Part shown: positions 16,524 through 25,493 of the stretch, one piece after another
How the letters are laid out: every line of letters begins with the position of its first letter
How positions within the stretch are numbered: the stretch's first letter is position 1
Source: Bacillota bacterium
Lineage (GTDB): Bacteria > Bacillota > Negativicutes > Sporomusales > UBA7701
DNA: 64,000 nt
Direction: 5' to 3'
Assembly: GCA_023415775.1 (NCBI GenBank)
Contig: JAEZJM010000014.1
Coordinates: 95,688-159,687, forward strand
Position numbers and translations under genes: made by a program
Notes under the pieces: generated by a model
Database searches by the model: none
What the model was told of the DNA's origin: nothing
Seen by the model: only the letters and a program-made list of their open reading frames with translations

Positions 16524-17684
16524 TTACGGTTTGATGGTTTGTTTGTAGACCTGTTTGCCGTCTTTGAGTTCGATGATGACTACGCCTCTGACGGCGTCGT
16601 GGGTGGCGTTGAGGTTCATTTCGCCGCTTACGCTGTTGAAGTTTTTGGTGGCGGCGAGGGCTTCGCGGATTTTGTTGGCGTCGGTGCTGCCGGCGCGCTT
16701 GATGGCGTCGATGAGCAGGTATACGGCGTCGTAGCCCATGGCTGCCATGGAGTCGGGGGTCTGGCCGTATTCCTTTTTGTAGGCTTCGACGAATTTGTTG
16801 GAGGCGGGGTTTTTGTCTTCGGTGGAGTAGAAGTTGGTGAAGTAGGTGTTGTTGGCGGCCTGCGGGCCGGAGAGTTCGACGAGTTTGGGCGAATCCCAGG
16901 CGTCGGCCCCGAGGATGGGCACGGTGATGCCGAGTTCGCGGGCCTGCTTGATGATTTTGCCTACGTCTTCGTAGTAGCCGGGGATATAGATGGTGTCGGG
17001 GTTTTGGGCTTTGAGCTTTGTGAGGATGGGTTTATAGTCCTGGTCTTTCTGGAGGTAGGCTTCCTGGGCGACTATTTGCCCGCCGCCGGCGGTGAAGGCG
17101 CTTCTGAATATTTCGGCGAGCCCTTTGCTGTAGTCGCTGGAGTTGTCGACCATGACGGCGACTTTGCGGGCACCGAGGCCTTTAAGGGCGAAATCGGCGC
17201 CGACTTTGCCCTGGAAGGAGTCGATGAAGCAGGCGCGGAAGGTGTAGTCTTTTACTTTGCCGGTGCGCTCGTCGACGGTTACTTTGGGGTTGACGGTGGC
17301 GGCGGCGACGAAGGGGATTTTGTTGGCTTCGGCGACGGCCGAGGCGGCAATCCCGCAGGAGCTTACGGTGAAGCCGGTTACGGCGACTACTTTGTCCTGG
17401 GAGATGACTTTGGCCATGGCGTTGGTCGATTCGGCCGGTTCGCCTTTGTTGTCGGCGGTTATTATTTCGATCTGTTTCCCGAGGACGCCGCCGGCGGCGT
17501 TGATTTCTTTGAAGGCCAGCTTGGAGCCGTTTGCAGCCGAGGTGCCGTAAGACGCGGTGTTGCCGGTGAGTTCGTACACCATGCCGATTTTTATGCCTTT
17601 GCTTGCGGTGTCTCCGCAGCCGGAAACGAGACCGGCGAGAATGATGATGGCGAGTGCGATGCTGCTAGCAGTCATCCGTTTCAA
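16524..17684 (-). CDS. Branched-chain amino acid-type ABC transporter binding lipoprotein (LivJ/K-like)
   Basis: A 386-residue type I periplasmic binding protein with a lipobox (LVSGC, Cys23). The family pattern is clear: IKIGMVYELTGNTASYG, GSKLAFKEINAAGGVLGKQIE, VAVTGF, and DGKQVYKQTIKP at the end. Such proteins deliver amino acids to a LivHMGF-type permease, but no permease or ATPase gene is adjacent, so it is an orphan. It is a close paralogue of the protein at 48129-49298. TTG start at 17684 with AAAGGGGG seven bases upstream; the alternative ATG is three codons in. Confidence 0.9.
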   Translation of the reverse strand: MKRMTASSIALAIIILAGLVSGCGDTASKGIKIGMVYELTGNTASYGTSAANGSKLAFKEINAAGGVLGKQIEIITADNKGEPAESTNAMAKVISQDKVVAVTGFTVSSCGIAASAVAEANKIPFVAAATVNPKVTVDERTGKVKDYTFRACFIDSFQGKVGADFALKGLGARKVAVMVDNSSDYSKGLAEIFRSAFTAGGGQIVAQEAYLQKDQDYKPILTKLKAQNPDTIYIPGYYEDVGKIIKQARELGITVPILGADAWDSPKLVELSGPQAANNTYFTNFYSTEDKNPASNKFVEAYKKEYGQTPDSMAAMGYDAVYLLIDAIKRAGSTDANKIREALAATKNFNSVSGEMNLNATHDAVRGVVIIELKDGKQVYKQTIKP

Positions 17685-17844
17685 AGTTTATCCCCCTTTT
17701 GAAAGAAGCCTATTTTAGGATCTGCCGTTGGATGGGTTTACTGGTATGCGCCGCTGTCTGATGTCCTGACTACACGATATTTGACGCGCAGCGTGAAAAC
17801 CCTCCACGACAGATGAGCATTTTTTCAACCGGTAGCGGCGAAAA

Positions 17845-17877
17845 TAAAAACCCGGTCGACAGCGACCGGGTTTTATT
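17845..17877. terminator. Intrinsic terminator after reverse rubrerythrin
   Basis: AAAACCCGGTCG and CGACCGGGTTTT pair around ACAG, next to the stop codon at 17885. Confidence 0.75.
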
Positions 17878-17884
17878 CTGCGAT

Positions 17885-18433
17885 TTATTTGCCGAAGTGG
17901 CGGGCCAGGAGGCCTTTGAAGGCGGCGCCGTGGCGGGCTTCGTCTTTGCACATTTCGTGGACGGTGTCGTGGATGGCGTCAAGGCCGAGTTCTTTGGCTC
18001 TTTTGGCGATGGCGAGCTTGCCCTGGCAGGCGCCGAATTCGGCTTCGACCCTCATCTGGAGGTTCTTTTCGGTGGAGGGGGCCACGCACTCGCCCAGCAG
18101 TTCGGCGAATTTGGCGGCGTGCTCCGCTTCTTCGAACGCGATTCTTTTATATGCTTCGGCGACTTCCGGGAAGCCTTCGCGGTCGGCCTGGCGGCTCATC
18201 GCGAGGTACATGCCGACTTCGGTGCATTCGCCCATGAAGTTCATTTTCAGGCCTTCGACTATCTGGGCGTCGACACCGCTGGCTACGCCGATGCGGTGTT
18301 CATCGGCCCATTTCAGGTCGCCGGCGGTCTGCTCGACGAATTTCGCAGCCGGGGCTTTACAGTGCGGACAGTTCTCGGGAGCGGCGTCGGCTTCGTGAAC
18401 GTAGCCGCAGATGGTGCATACGAATTTTTTCAT
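17885..18433 (-). CDS. Reverse rubrerythrin (NADH peroxidase-type)
   Basis: A 182-residue protein with an N-terminal rubredoxin domain (CTICGY at residues 5-10, CPHC at 22-25), then a four-helix ferritin-like di-iron domain (GECTEVGMYLAM near 75, FEEAEHAAKFAELL near 100, DEARHGAAFKGLL at the end). This order, rubredoxin first, defines reverse rubrerythrin, which reduces hydrogen peroxide and oxygen in strict anaerobes. ATG at 18433 after AAAGGGGGATTTCCG. It is monocistronic and a likely oxygen-defence gene; no operator was recognised. Confidence 0.93.
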   Translation of the reverse strand: MKKFVCTICGYVHEADAAPENCPHCKAPAAKFVEQTAGDLKWADEHRIGVASGVDAQIVEGLKMNFMGECTEVGMYLAMSRQADREGFPEVAEAYKRIAFEEAEHAAKFAELLGECVAPSTEKNLQMRVEAEFGACQGKLAIAKRAKELGLDAIHDTVHEMCKDEARHGAAFKGLLARHFGK

Positions 18434-18725
18434 CGGAAATCCCCCTTTTGATAATTATTATTTCTCAATAATTTATATTGGTATTTTAGCATGCCTTACT
18501 TATTCTTGGCAATACTTCCGGGGAGAAAAATTTTGCGACGCCCGGCGCGCGGCGTTGCCGGCCCGCAACGACCACACTCCCCGGGGCATCGGGGGAGCGC
18601 TCCGCCGGGGAGAAAACCGCAGGGCGAGGAAGCGGGGGGAGTGGGCTTTCGCGGCAAAGAGTGGTAATATTATATTGTCTGGTCAGTCGGACAACGATCG
18701 GAATATGTTTTCTGGAGAGGTGCGC

Positions 18726-19895
18726 GTGAAGATGAATGTGAGAGATGCAGCCGAGCAACTGAAAGATGAAATCGTCTCCTGGAGAAGGCAGATCCATGCG
18801 AACCCCGAGGTGGGCTGGCACGAAGTGGCGACGGGAAACATGGTGGCCGCGGAGCTGGAGAAGATGGGCATAGAGGTGACGCGGGTGGCCAAGACGGGTG
18901 TGCTTGGCGTGATTAAGGGGGCGACGCCCGGCAAGACGGTGGCGCTGCGGGCCGATATGGACGCCCTGCCGATAACCGAGGCGAACGAGGTTCCCTATAA
19001 GTCGCAGAACCCCGGGGTGATGCACGCCTGCGGCCATGACGGGCATACGGCGATGCTGCTGGGGGCGGCGAAGATCCTGAGCGGGATGCGGGATAGAATA
19101 CAAGGCACGGTGAAGCTTTTTTTCCAGCCGTCGGAGGAGATCGGCGGGGGGGCGCTGGCATTTATCGAGGCGGGGGCTCTGAAAGGGGTGGACGCTATTC
19201 TGGCGATTCACTTGTGGCCGGAACTGCCGACCGGCAAGGTTTCGATCGTGGGCGGCCCGCGGATGGCTTCGGCGGATAAGCTGTTCATCACGGTCAAGGG
19301 GAAGGCGGGGCACGGATCGATGCCGCATCAAGGGGTGGACGCCATTCTCGCCGCCGCCGCGATCACGATGAATCTCCAGTCGATCGTGAGCAGGGAGATT
19401 GCCCCGCTTGAGCCGGCGGTGGTGACGATCGGGAGGTTCTGGGGCGGGACGACCTGGAATATCACCTGCGACGAGGTGCAGCTGGAAGGGACGACGCGGT
19501 GCTTCAACCGCGAGATCAGGAGGAATTTCCCGGCGACGATCGAGAGGATTATCAAGAGCACGGCGGCTTCGTACCGGGCTGAGGCCGAGCTGGAGTATGT
19601 GCCTATTTCGCCGCCGACGATCAACGATCCGCTGGTGGCGAAGGTGGCGGCCGGTGCGCTGACCGAGCTGTACGGCGAAGAGGCTTTAGGCGAGATGGAG
19701 AAGGTGATGGGCGGGGAGGATTACGCTTATTATCAGGAACTCATCCCGGGGGCGATGGTATTCATGGGGGTAGGCAGCAAGGAGAAACAGACAAATTACC
19801 CGCTCCATAACGAACGGTATAATCTCGATGAGGATATGCTGCCGGTCGGCGCCGCGCTGCATGCGCAGTTCGCGCTGAATTATTTGAAGGGTTAG
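18726..19895 (+). CDS. M20-family amidohydrolase (N-acyl-amino-acid/IAA-amide hydrolase-like)
   Basis: A 389-residue metallo-hydrolase. The metal ligands are visible: ALRADMDALP near residue 75, HACGHDGHTAMLLGAA near 100, SEEIGGGA near 137, and GGEDYAYY near 330. The dimerisation domain lies at about 185-295 (GKAGHGSMPHQGVD). The family cleaves N-acyl, aminobenzoyl or indole-acetyl groups from amino acids. GTG start at 18726, six bases after GGAGAGG; the ATG two codons in is spaced less well. It is monocistronic, followed by a terminator. Confidence 0.92.
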   Translation: MKMNVRDAAEQLKDEIVSWRRQIHANPEVGWHEVATGNMVAAELEKMGIEVTRVAKTGVLGVIKGATPGKTVALRADMDALPITEANEVPYKSQNPGVMHACGHDGHTAMLLGAAKILSGMRDRIQGTVKLFFQPSEEIGGGALAFIEAGALKGVDAILAIHLWPELPTGKVSIVGGPRMASADKLFITVKGKAGHGSMPHQGVDAILAAAAITMNLQSIVSREIAPLEPAVVTIGRFWGGTTWNITCDEVQLEGTTRCFNREIRRNFPATIERIIKSTAASYRAEAELEYVPISPPTINDPLVAKVAAGALTELYGEEALGEMEKVMGGEDYAYYQELIPGAMVFMGVGSKEKQTNYPLHNERYNLDEDMLPVGAALHAQFALNYLKG

Positions 19896-19916
19896 GTTTT
19901 TACCGAGAAGCAGACG

Positions 19917-19950
19917 AAAAGCCCGCGTGTTTGTCACGCGGGCTTTGTTC
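19917..19950 (+). terminator. Intrinsic terminator after amidohydrolase
   Basis: AAAGCCCGCGTG and CACGCGGGCTTT form a strong hairpin with a short loop, then GTT. Confidence 0.75.
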
Positions 19951-20003
19951 GTGTTGGGTTATGGCCGCCGGGAGAAGGCGATTCTGAGAGCGGTTGGCGT
20001 CTG

Positions 20004-20738
20004 CTAGATCTTGGCAAGGCACTCCGCCGCTCTGTTGATTATGCGTTCGGTCATGTCGATCGGATCTTTACCGTTGGCTTCCCTGACATCGAGGAGCATC
20101 CAGACGGATTCGTTCGTCTTGTTGTCGATCAGCATATATTTCATGCCGGCGTTTCCGTAGGTGTCATAGTGAGCGGGGGTTACCGAGATCCGCTCCACGG
20201 GTTTCTTGACTTTCCTCTTTTCCGTCATCCAGCGTCCTTTCGAGTCCTGGATTCTGGTTTCGATTTCTACCTCCACCTGCTCGATGTAGGTGTAGACTTT
20301 TTCGGGCACAAAGCGTTTATCGTAGCCGAAAGAGCTTACTTTGATGTGTAAAACGGCGTCGGTCAACAGCGGGGTGAATCTGGCTATTTCGGCTTTGTAG
20401 CGCGCCGGATCCTCGGTCTCAAGCCGGCGCACGTCTTCGCCGATCGCCCTGCTTATCATGTCTTTGAGCTGGTTGAGCGAGATGAAGTTGAAGCTGCTGT
20501 TGACCCATCTGGCTCTGTCCTGGATAAACACGTTGTTATATACGTTTTCCAGCCTGCGGGTATGGAATTCGTCCATCTCCGCTTTGGGATCGGCCGAGGT
20601 TGTTATCAGGACGGTTTTTATGCTTCGAAAGTTAAAGCCGGATTTTTTCCATTCGTCTTTGCGCTCTTCGGCTTGACAGACAGCCGTCGACAGAAGCAGC
20701 AGACAGGCAATGAATAAAGCTGCGTATTTTGGTCTCAC
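20004..20738 (-). CDS. Exported protein of unknown function
   Basis: A 244-residue protein with a clear signal peptide (residues 1-23, ending CQAEE). The mature part is mixed alpha/beta, rich in charged residues, and contains KTVLITTSADP near residue 45 and a long amphipathic middle. It recalls periplasmic or envelope proteins of Negativicutes with unknown roles. GTG start at 20738 with AAGGAGGAG five bases upstream. It lies 75 bases after glnS on the same strand and may be read through from it. Confidence 0.75.
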   Translation of the reverse strand: MRPKYAALFIACLLLLSTAVCQAEERKDEWKKSGFNFRSIKTVLITTSADPKAEMDEFHTRRLENVYNNVFIQDRARWVNSSFNFISLNQLKDMISRAIGEDVRRLETEDPARYKAEIARFTPLLTDAVLHIKVSSFGYDKRFVPEKVYTYIEQVEVEIETRIQDSKGRWMTEKRKVKKPVERISVTPAHYDTYGNAGMKYMLIDNKTNESVWMLLDVREANGKDPIDMTERIINRAAECLAKI

Positions 20739-20813
20739 TTTTCTCCTCCTTTATCCTTCCAGTGCAAAGCCCGATGCCAGGCGGTTAGCTGCCTGCGCTA
20801 CTCAGCGCGGCGC

Positions 20814-22487
20814 TTATTTTTGTATTTTCGCCCACGAGTCCTTGAGGCCGACGATGCGGTTGAAGACGGGCTTTTCGAAGGTCGCGTCGGGGTCAACGCA
20901 GAAGTAGCCGTGGCGGATGAATTGGAAGCGGTCGCCGCTTTTGGCGTTGACGGCGAAGGGTTCGATGAGGGAGGACAGGGTGATGAGCGAGTCGGGGTTG
21001 ACGCGGGTGAGGAAGTCTTCGTCGCCGGCTTCGGGGTCTTCGTAGGGGAAGAGGTGGTCGTAGAGGCGGACTTCGACAGGCAGGGCGTAGGCGTCTGATA
21101 CCCAGTGGACGGTGCCTTTGACTTTGCGGGTGCTGCCTGAGCCGCTTTTGGTTTCGGGATCGTAGGTGCAGCGTAGTTCGACGATATTACCGGCGGCGTC
21201 TTTGACGACTTCTTCGCATTTGATGATGTAGGCGCCTTTGAGGCGGACTTCGCCGCCGGGGGTGAGGCGGAAGTATTTGGGTGGCGGGTTTTCCATGAAG
21301 TCGTCCTGTTCGATGTAGAGGACGCGGCCAAAGGGTACGCTGCGCGTCCCGAGGGCTTCGTCTTCGGGGTTGTTTTCGATTGTGAGGGCTTCGATTTTGT
21401 CTTCGGGGTAGTTGGTGAGGACGACTTTGAGGGGGCGGAGGACGGCCATGAGGCGCGGGGCTTTGGGGCCAAGGTCTTCGCGGACGCAGTGTTCTAGGAG
21501 GGCGAAGTCGACGACGCTGTCGGCTTTGGCGACGCCGATGCGGCCGCAGAAGTCGCGGATGGCTTCGGGGGTGTAGCCGCGGCGGCGCAGGCCGGAGATC
21601 GTGGGCATGCGGGGGTCGTCCCAGCCGGCGACGCGGCCGTTTTCGACGAGGGCCCGCAGTTTGCGTTTGCTCATTACGGTGTAGGTGAGGTTGAGGCGGG
21701 CGAATTCGATCTGCACGGGGCGGGGCGTAAATTCGCCGAGGATGTCGACACACCAGTCGTACAGGGGCCGGTGGGCTTCGAACTCCAGGGTGCAGATGGA
21801 GTGGGTGATGCCTTCATAGGCGTCGGAGAGGGGGTGGGCGTAGTCGTACATGGGGTAGATGCACCACGCATCGCCGGTGCGGTGGTGGTGGGCCCGCATG
21901 ATGCGGTAGAGGACGGGGTCGCGCAGGTTGAGGTTGGGGGAGGCCATGTCGATCTTGGCGCGAAGGACGCGGGCCCCGTCGGGGAATTCGCCGTTTTTCA
22001 TGCGCTCGAAGAGGTCGAGGTTTTCGGCGACCGGGCGGTTCCTGTAGGGGCTTTCTTTGCCCGGCTCGGTGAGGGTGCCGCGGTAGCTGCGGATCTGCTC
22101 GGCGGAAAGGTCGCAGACGTAGGCTTTGCCGGCGAGGATGAGGTCGCAGGCGTAGTCGTAGAGTTTGGCAAAGTAGTCGGAGGCGTAGAAGAGGCGGTCT
22201 TCCCAGTCGAAGCCCAGCCAACGGACGTCTTCCATGATGGATTCGACGTATTCGGTTTCTTCTTTGCTGGGGTTGGTGTCGTCGAAGCGCAGGTTGCATT
22301 TGCCGCCGTATTTGAGGGCGGTGCCGAAGTTGAGGCAGATGGATTTGGCGTGGCCGATGTGGAGGTAGCCGTTGGGCTCGGGCGGGAAACGGGTGTGGAC
22401 GCGCTGGCCGTATTTGCCGCTGGCGTTGTCTTTGTCGATGATGTCGTGAATGAAGTTGCCGCTTATGTGGTGTTCGGGTGTGGACAT
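20814..22487 (-). CDS. glnS: Glutaminyl-tRNA synthetase
   Basis: A 557-residue class I aminoacyl-tRNA synthetase that charges tRNA-Gln with glutamine. The HIGH motif is in PPEPNGYLHIGHAKS (around residue 42) and the KMSKS-type loop is VMSKRKL near residue 270. The C-terminal half is the two-barrel anticodon-binding domain (YPEDKIEALTIENNP; GEVRLKGAYIIKCEE). Full length for the bacterial enzyme. Its presence means this organism charges Gln directly, at least in part. ATG at 22487; a plausible promoter is at 22557-22585. Confidence 0.97.
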   Translation of the reverse strand: MSTPEHHISGNFIHDIIDKDNASGKYGQRVHTRFPPEPNGYLHIGHAKSICLNFGTALKYGGKCNLRFDDTNPSKEETEYVESIMEDVRWLGFDWEDRLFYASDYFAKLYDYACDLILAGKAYVCDLSAEQIRSYRGTLTEPGKESPYRNRPVAENLDLFERMKNGEFPDGARVLRAKIDMASPNLNLRDPVLYRIMRAHHHRTGDAWCIYPMYDYAHPLSDAYEGITHSICTLEFEAHRPLYDWCVDILGEFTPRPVQIEFARLNLTYTVMSKRKLRALVENGRVAGWDDPRMPTISGLRRRGYTPEAIRDFCGRIGVAKADSVVDFALLEHCVREDLGPKAPRLMAVLRPLKVVLTNYPEDKIEALTIENNPEDEALGTRSVPFGRVLYIEQDDFMENPPPKYFRLTPGGEVRLKGAYIIKCEEVVKDAAGNIVELRCTYDPETKSGSGSTRKVKGTVHWVSDAYALPVEVRLYDHLFPYEDPEAGDEDFLTRVNPDSLITLSSLIEPFAVNAKSGDRFQFIRHGYFCVDPDATFEKPVFNRIVGLKDSWAKIQK

Positions 22488-22556
22488 GGCGCTGTGCTCC
22501 CTTGCTGGTATTAGTTCCGTTGCCGGTTGATAGGGCGTACGTGGCTATAATAGATT

Positions 22557-22585
22557 ATTTTATCATAATAGCGACAATATACCAA
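22557..22585 (-). promoter_or_regulatory. Probable sigma-A promoter for glnS
   Basis: On the minus strand TTGGTA (22585-22580), a 17-base spacer, and TAAAAT (22562-22557), about 70 bases ahead of the start codon. Confidence 0.45.
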
Positions 22586-22601
22586 CTAAAGCAGTTGGGG
22601 G

Positions 22602-22638
22602 GACGGAAAAAGAAAAGCCTTGCGGCTTTTCGCAAGGC
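22602..22638 (-). terminator. Intrinsic terminator after the small membrane protein gene
   Basis: Minus-strand GCCTTGC and GCAAGGC pair around GAAAAGCC, followed by TTTTCTTTTT. Confidence 0.8.
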
Positions 22639-22672
22639 CGGGACTATCAATAGACCTATAGCTTGGGCTTTA

Positions 22673-22879
22673 TCAACGGTCTGACTCCTCTATCGGTTTT
22701 TCGGGAACCTTGCCCATCCTCTCCAGGCTGGCGGCGATGCGCTGCAGGGAGCGCGAGATTTGCGTGAACTGCCACAGGACGTAGGCAATTATCGCGATGT
22801 GCAACAGGGCGAACACTATGCCGAAGCCGCTCATGAACCCCATCATTCCGGGGCCATAGCCGTAACCGAAACCCATCAT
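22673..22879 (-). CDS. Small one-helix membrane protein
   Basis: A 68-residue product: a Gly/Met-rich N-terminus (residues 1-18), one membrane helix (about 19-41, FGIVFALLHIAIIAYVLW), then a charged amphipathic tail. GGAGGTG precedes the ATG at 22879 and a strong terminator follows, so it is a real short transcript. The function is unknown; the Gly-Met N-terminus resembles small membrane proteins seen near metal or envelope genes, but I cannot name it. Confidence 0.7.
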   Translation of the reverse strand: MMGFGYGYGPGMMGFMSGFGIVFALLHIAIIAYVLWQFTQISRSLQRIAASLERMGKVPEKPIEESDR

Positions 22880-22949
22880 GCCGATGCACCTCCGCTGCGT
22901 AGTGTCTTAGTATACGCCGGGGGTGGGGGGAGTATGTATGGAGGGGGCG

Positions 22950-24521
22950 CTATTTGCAGACGAAGACGCGGTTGCCGCCGGCGTATTTGGCTTCGTAGAG
23001 CATGGTGTCGGCTTTGCGGACAAGGTCGTCGAGGCTGAGCGCTTCCCCGCTCTGGGCGGTTATGACTCCGAAGCTGGCGGTGACGGACACGATTTCGCCG
23101 CCGTCGGCGACCGCCATGGCTTCGACCGCCTGCCTTAGCCGCTCCGCCAGTTCCCTGGCCCCGGCCTTGTCGACGCCGGGCAGGATTATGACGAATTCGT
23201 CGCCGCCGTAACGCCCGAAGATGTCTTCGGCGCGCAGGCTGCGGCGGCAGGTGTCGGCGAAGTCGGCGAGCACTTTGTCGCCCGATATGTGACCGCGGGT
23301 GTCGTTGACGAGTTTGAAGTCGTCGAGGTCGGCGAGGATGAGGGATATGGGGTTATTGTTTTGGTGGGCGTGGGCGACTAGTTCCTTGCCGAGTTTTTTC
23401 CAGCGGGTGCGGTTCCAGGCTTTGGTGAGCGGGTCGATGGAGGCCTGGAGGCGCAGGCCTTCGACGATGGCCGAGAAATGGGTGATGTCGCGGAGGACGA
23501 CGATGGCGCCGGCGTCTTCGCCTTGGCTGTCATGCAGCGCGATGCGCTGGAGCTGATAGTTGACCCGCTCGCCGTCGGCGGCGAGGTACATCGTCTGTTC
23601 TTCGGCAGCGCCGTCTAAAATGGGCAGCATTGCGGCGTATTCCCGGAAGAGGTCGCGGCCTTGCTTGCCTTTCGCCCCGTCGGCGAGGACGGGAAGGGTG
23701 CGGACGGCGGCGAGGTTGAAGTCGGCCAGGCGTCCTTCGCGGTCGAAGACGAGGAGGCTGTCGGATAGCCGTTGGAATACTTCCTGGCGGGCGAGGGGGA
23801 CGGTCTCTAGCATGTCGAGGCCGAAGGTTGCCCAGGCGTAGAGCAGCGCCGGGACGAGGAAGGCGGCGGGGTGTGGGTCGATGCCCCAGGGGATGGCTTT
23901 CATGAGGTAGGCGATGTAAACGCCCCAGGGGAACAGGGAGCCGAGGAAGAGGACGAAGGCCTGTCTGCTTTTTTCGGCGGGCGCATTCCGCCAGGCACGG
24001 GCGAAGAGAAGGTTGCCGTAGAGGACGGCGAGGTTGATGTAGGCGGAGTGTATCCAGTACCACGGCCCGGGCTTAAAGGCAACGACCGGGAAGGGGGCGT
24101 CAGGGTTGAGACGCAGGGGGCCGTAGTGAAGGTGGTGAAGTTCCGAGGTGTTGCTGAGCAGGAAGGTGATGGTGGAGAGCATGAGCAGGACGGCTTTGAG
24201 CTGAGTCCACTGATCGTTTTTCGTTTTGGTGTGGTGGACGGCGAGGATGATCCAGGCGGCAGGCAGGAAGGCGATGCCGACGGATTCGACGCGCAGCCAG
24301 AACCTGATCGCCGGCAGGGTGTCGCTGGCGAGTTCGCACATATAGCCGAAGGTGTAGATGGCAATGAGAAGGGTGAAGAGGAAGAACGCCCGGCCGAGGG
24401 GGCTCCGGCGGCGGCGCCAGGCAACAAACGACAGGGTGCCGATAACAAGGACGCTTATGCCGATGAGGGCAACGAGTGCCCATCTTGCCGAGTACAATGC
24501 AACCACCCTTTGGTTTTCCAT
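22950..24521 (-). CDS. Diguanylate cyclase: 7TM sensor, PAS, GGDEF
   Basis: A 523-residue membrane enzyme making c-di-GMP from two GTP. Residues 10-235 hold seven or eight membrane helices in the pattern of the histidine-kinase N-terminal 7TM sensor. A PAS-like domain follows (VFQRLSDSLLVFDREGRLADFN, about 240-350), then the GGDEF domain (DPLTKAWNR near 365; YGGDEFVIILP near 445). The inhibitory I-site RAED sits five residues ahead of GGDEF, so product feedback inhibition is likely. ATG at 24521. It lies 70 bases upstream of the small membrane gene on the same strand. Confidence 0.92.
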   Translation of the reverse strand: MENQRVVALYSARWALVALIGISVLVIGTLSFVAWRRRRSPLGRAFFLFTLLIAIYTFGYMCELASDTLPAIRFWLRVESVGIAFLPAAWIILAVHHTKTKNDQWTQLKAVLLMLSTITFLLSNTSELHHLHYGPLRLNPDAPFPVVAFKPGPWYWIHSAYINLAVLYGNLLFARAWRNAPAEKSRQAFVLFLGSLFPWGVYIAYLMKAIPWGIDPHPAAFLVPALLYAWATFGLDMLETVPLARQEVFQRLSDSLLVFDREGRLADFNLAAVRTLPVLADGAKGKQGRDLFREYAAMLPILDGAAEEQTMYLAADGERVNYQLQRIALHDSQGEDAGAIVVLRDITHFSAIVEGLRLQASIDPLTKAWNRTRWKKLGKELVAHAHQNNNPISLILADLDDFKLVNDTRGHISGDKVLADFADTCRRSLRAEDIFGRYGGDEFVIILPGVDKAGARELAERLRQAVEAMAVADGGEIVSVTASFGVITAQSGEALSLDDLVRKADTMLYEAKYAGGNRVFVCK

Positions 24522-24666
24522 AATAAGGCACTGTTAATACAATGTCGATTTTATCATCTCCAATCTTTTGCAAACAAGTATTCTGGATAAAAAGTAGCTG
24601 AGCTGTGCGCAAAAATTATTGTCCGCGGTCATGTATCGCGACGGCGATGGTTTGGCGGGGGACGAC

Positions 24667-24692
24667 AAAAAAGGACCGCGCGGTCCTTTTTT
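24667..24692. terminator. Two-way intrinsic terminator
   Basis: A perfect palindrome AAAAAAGGACCGC / GCGGTCCTTTTTT. It ends the winged-helix gene at 24729 on the minus strand. Confidence 0.8.
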
Positions 24693-24728
24693 GCTTTGGC
24701 TGGCTGAGATAAAGGGTGGGATGAATAG

Positions 24729-25115
24729 TTAGCCGGGTTGGTAGTGGTCTTCGAGGGCTTTCGCGGCGATGGCTTTGACGTCTTCCCACTCTGGGGCGGC
24801 GGCTTTGACAAGGATGGCGCGCAGTTTCTGGATGGCGGAGGAGTAGTCGTCCAGGCCGAGGGCTTCTTCGACGTGGGCGGCGCCGCGACGGGTGAGGATG
24901 ATGTCGTCGGTGGTGAAGGCGACAGGGTTGTCGTCTTCTTCGCCGAATTTGACGGTGACGCCGCTGATGAGGCCGGCGGTGTAGAGCGCGTTGACGGCGC
25001 GGCCGAGGGCTTCGCCGGCGAGCCCCATGCTCTGGGCGGCGGCGTTCATCTGCGGTTTTTTGGCGTTGCGTTCGGCGTAGAGGGCGTAGAGGAGTTTTTC
25101 GGCGTTGGCGTCCAA
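24729..25115 (-). CDS. Hypothetical protein, winged-helix-like (YjcQ-like)
   Basis: A 128-residue protein. Residues 1-85 alternate helices and a beta wing (EKLLYALYAERNA..., NALYTAGLISGVTVKFGEED..., IILTRRGAAHVEEAL), the pattern of YjcQ-like small winged-helix proteins. The last 35 residues are a helical tail. It may bind DNA, but no partner or target can be inferred. ATG at 25115 after AAAGGGGGAAAAACC. Confidence 0.65.
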   Translation of the reverse strand: MDANAEKLLYALYAERNAKKPQMNAAAQSMGLAGEALGRAVNALYTAGLISGVTVKFGEEDDNPVAFTTDDIILTRRGAAHVEEALGLDDYSSAIQKLRAILVKAAAPEWEDVKAIAAKALEDHYQPG

Positions 25116-25249
25116 TGGTTTTTCCCCCTTTTCGGTGTGTTCGGTTATAAGATTATATGCCGGAGGCGCGTCGTTTGGCAGGGACGGGAAGGAATAAGGC
25201 GGTGGCGGGGGGATAAGCTAATGGCACCAGATGATGAGGAGGAGACGGC

Positions 25250-25450
25250 ATGGAGCAAGGGATTCCGGTGACGGTGGAGCTGCCGCAGGAGGTTTATGAG
25301 GAGGCGGCGAGGATCGCGCGCTACCGGGGCGAGTCGGTGGGCGAGCTGGTGACGGCGGCGGTGCGGGCGGTGGTGGCGGCGGAACGGGCGGAGTACGCGT
25401 ACCCCGACTGGCCGCTGGGCCCGGCGCCGGGGTGGGAGAACAGGCGATAA
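25250..25450 (+). CDS. Small ribbon-helix-helix-like protein
   Basis: A 66-residue product. Residues 5-45 read as beta strand (PVTVELP), helix (EVYEEAARIARYRG), and helix (SVGELVTAAVRAVV), the ribbon-helix-helix fold used by small DNA-binding regulators and antitoxins. The tail is Pro/Trp-rich. AGGAGGAGACGGC precedes the ATG. No toxin gene is next to it. The short length lowers confidence, but the ribosome site and fold pattern support it. Confidence 0.65.
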   Translation: MEQGIPVTVELPQEVYEEAARIARYRGESVGELVTAAVRAVVAAERAEYAYPDWPLGPAPGWENRR

Positions 25451-25473
25451 AAAAAGACGCCCCTTGCGGGGCG
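25449..25473 (-). terminator. Intrinsic terminator after beta-barrel gene
   Basis: Minus strand: CGCCCC and GGGGCG pair around GCAA, then GTCTTTTTTT. It overlaps the end of the convergent small gene. Confidence 0.6.
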
Positions 25474-25493
25474 GCGGTGCGGGGGCGGCGGTG

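Noticed and set aside
16539..17702. A 387-codon plus-strand frame rich in Gly and Val
   Set aside because: Antisense shadow of the binding-protein gene, caused by GC-rich codon bias. The same holds for long antisense frames at 48090-49250 and 44870-46054.
20710..22514. Several long frames overlapping glnS in other phases
   Set aside because: All are compositional shadows (Arg/Pro or Ser/Thr/Pro-rich) of the strongly supported glnS.
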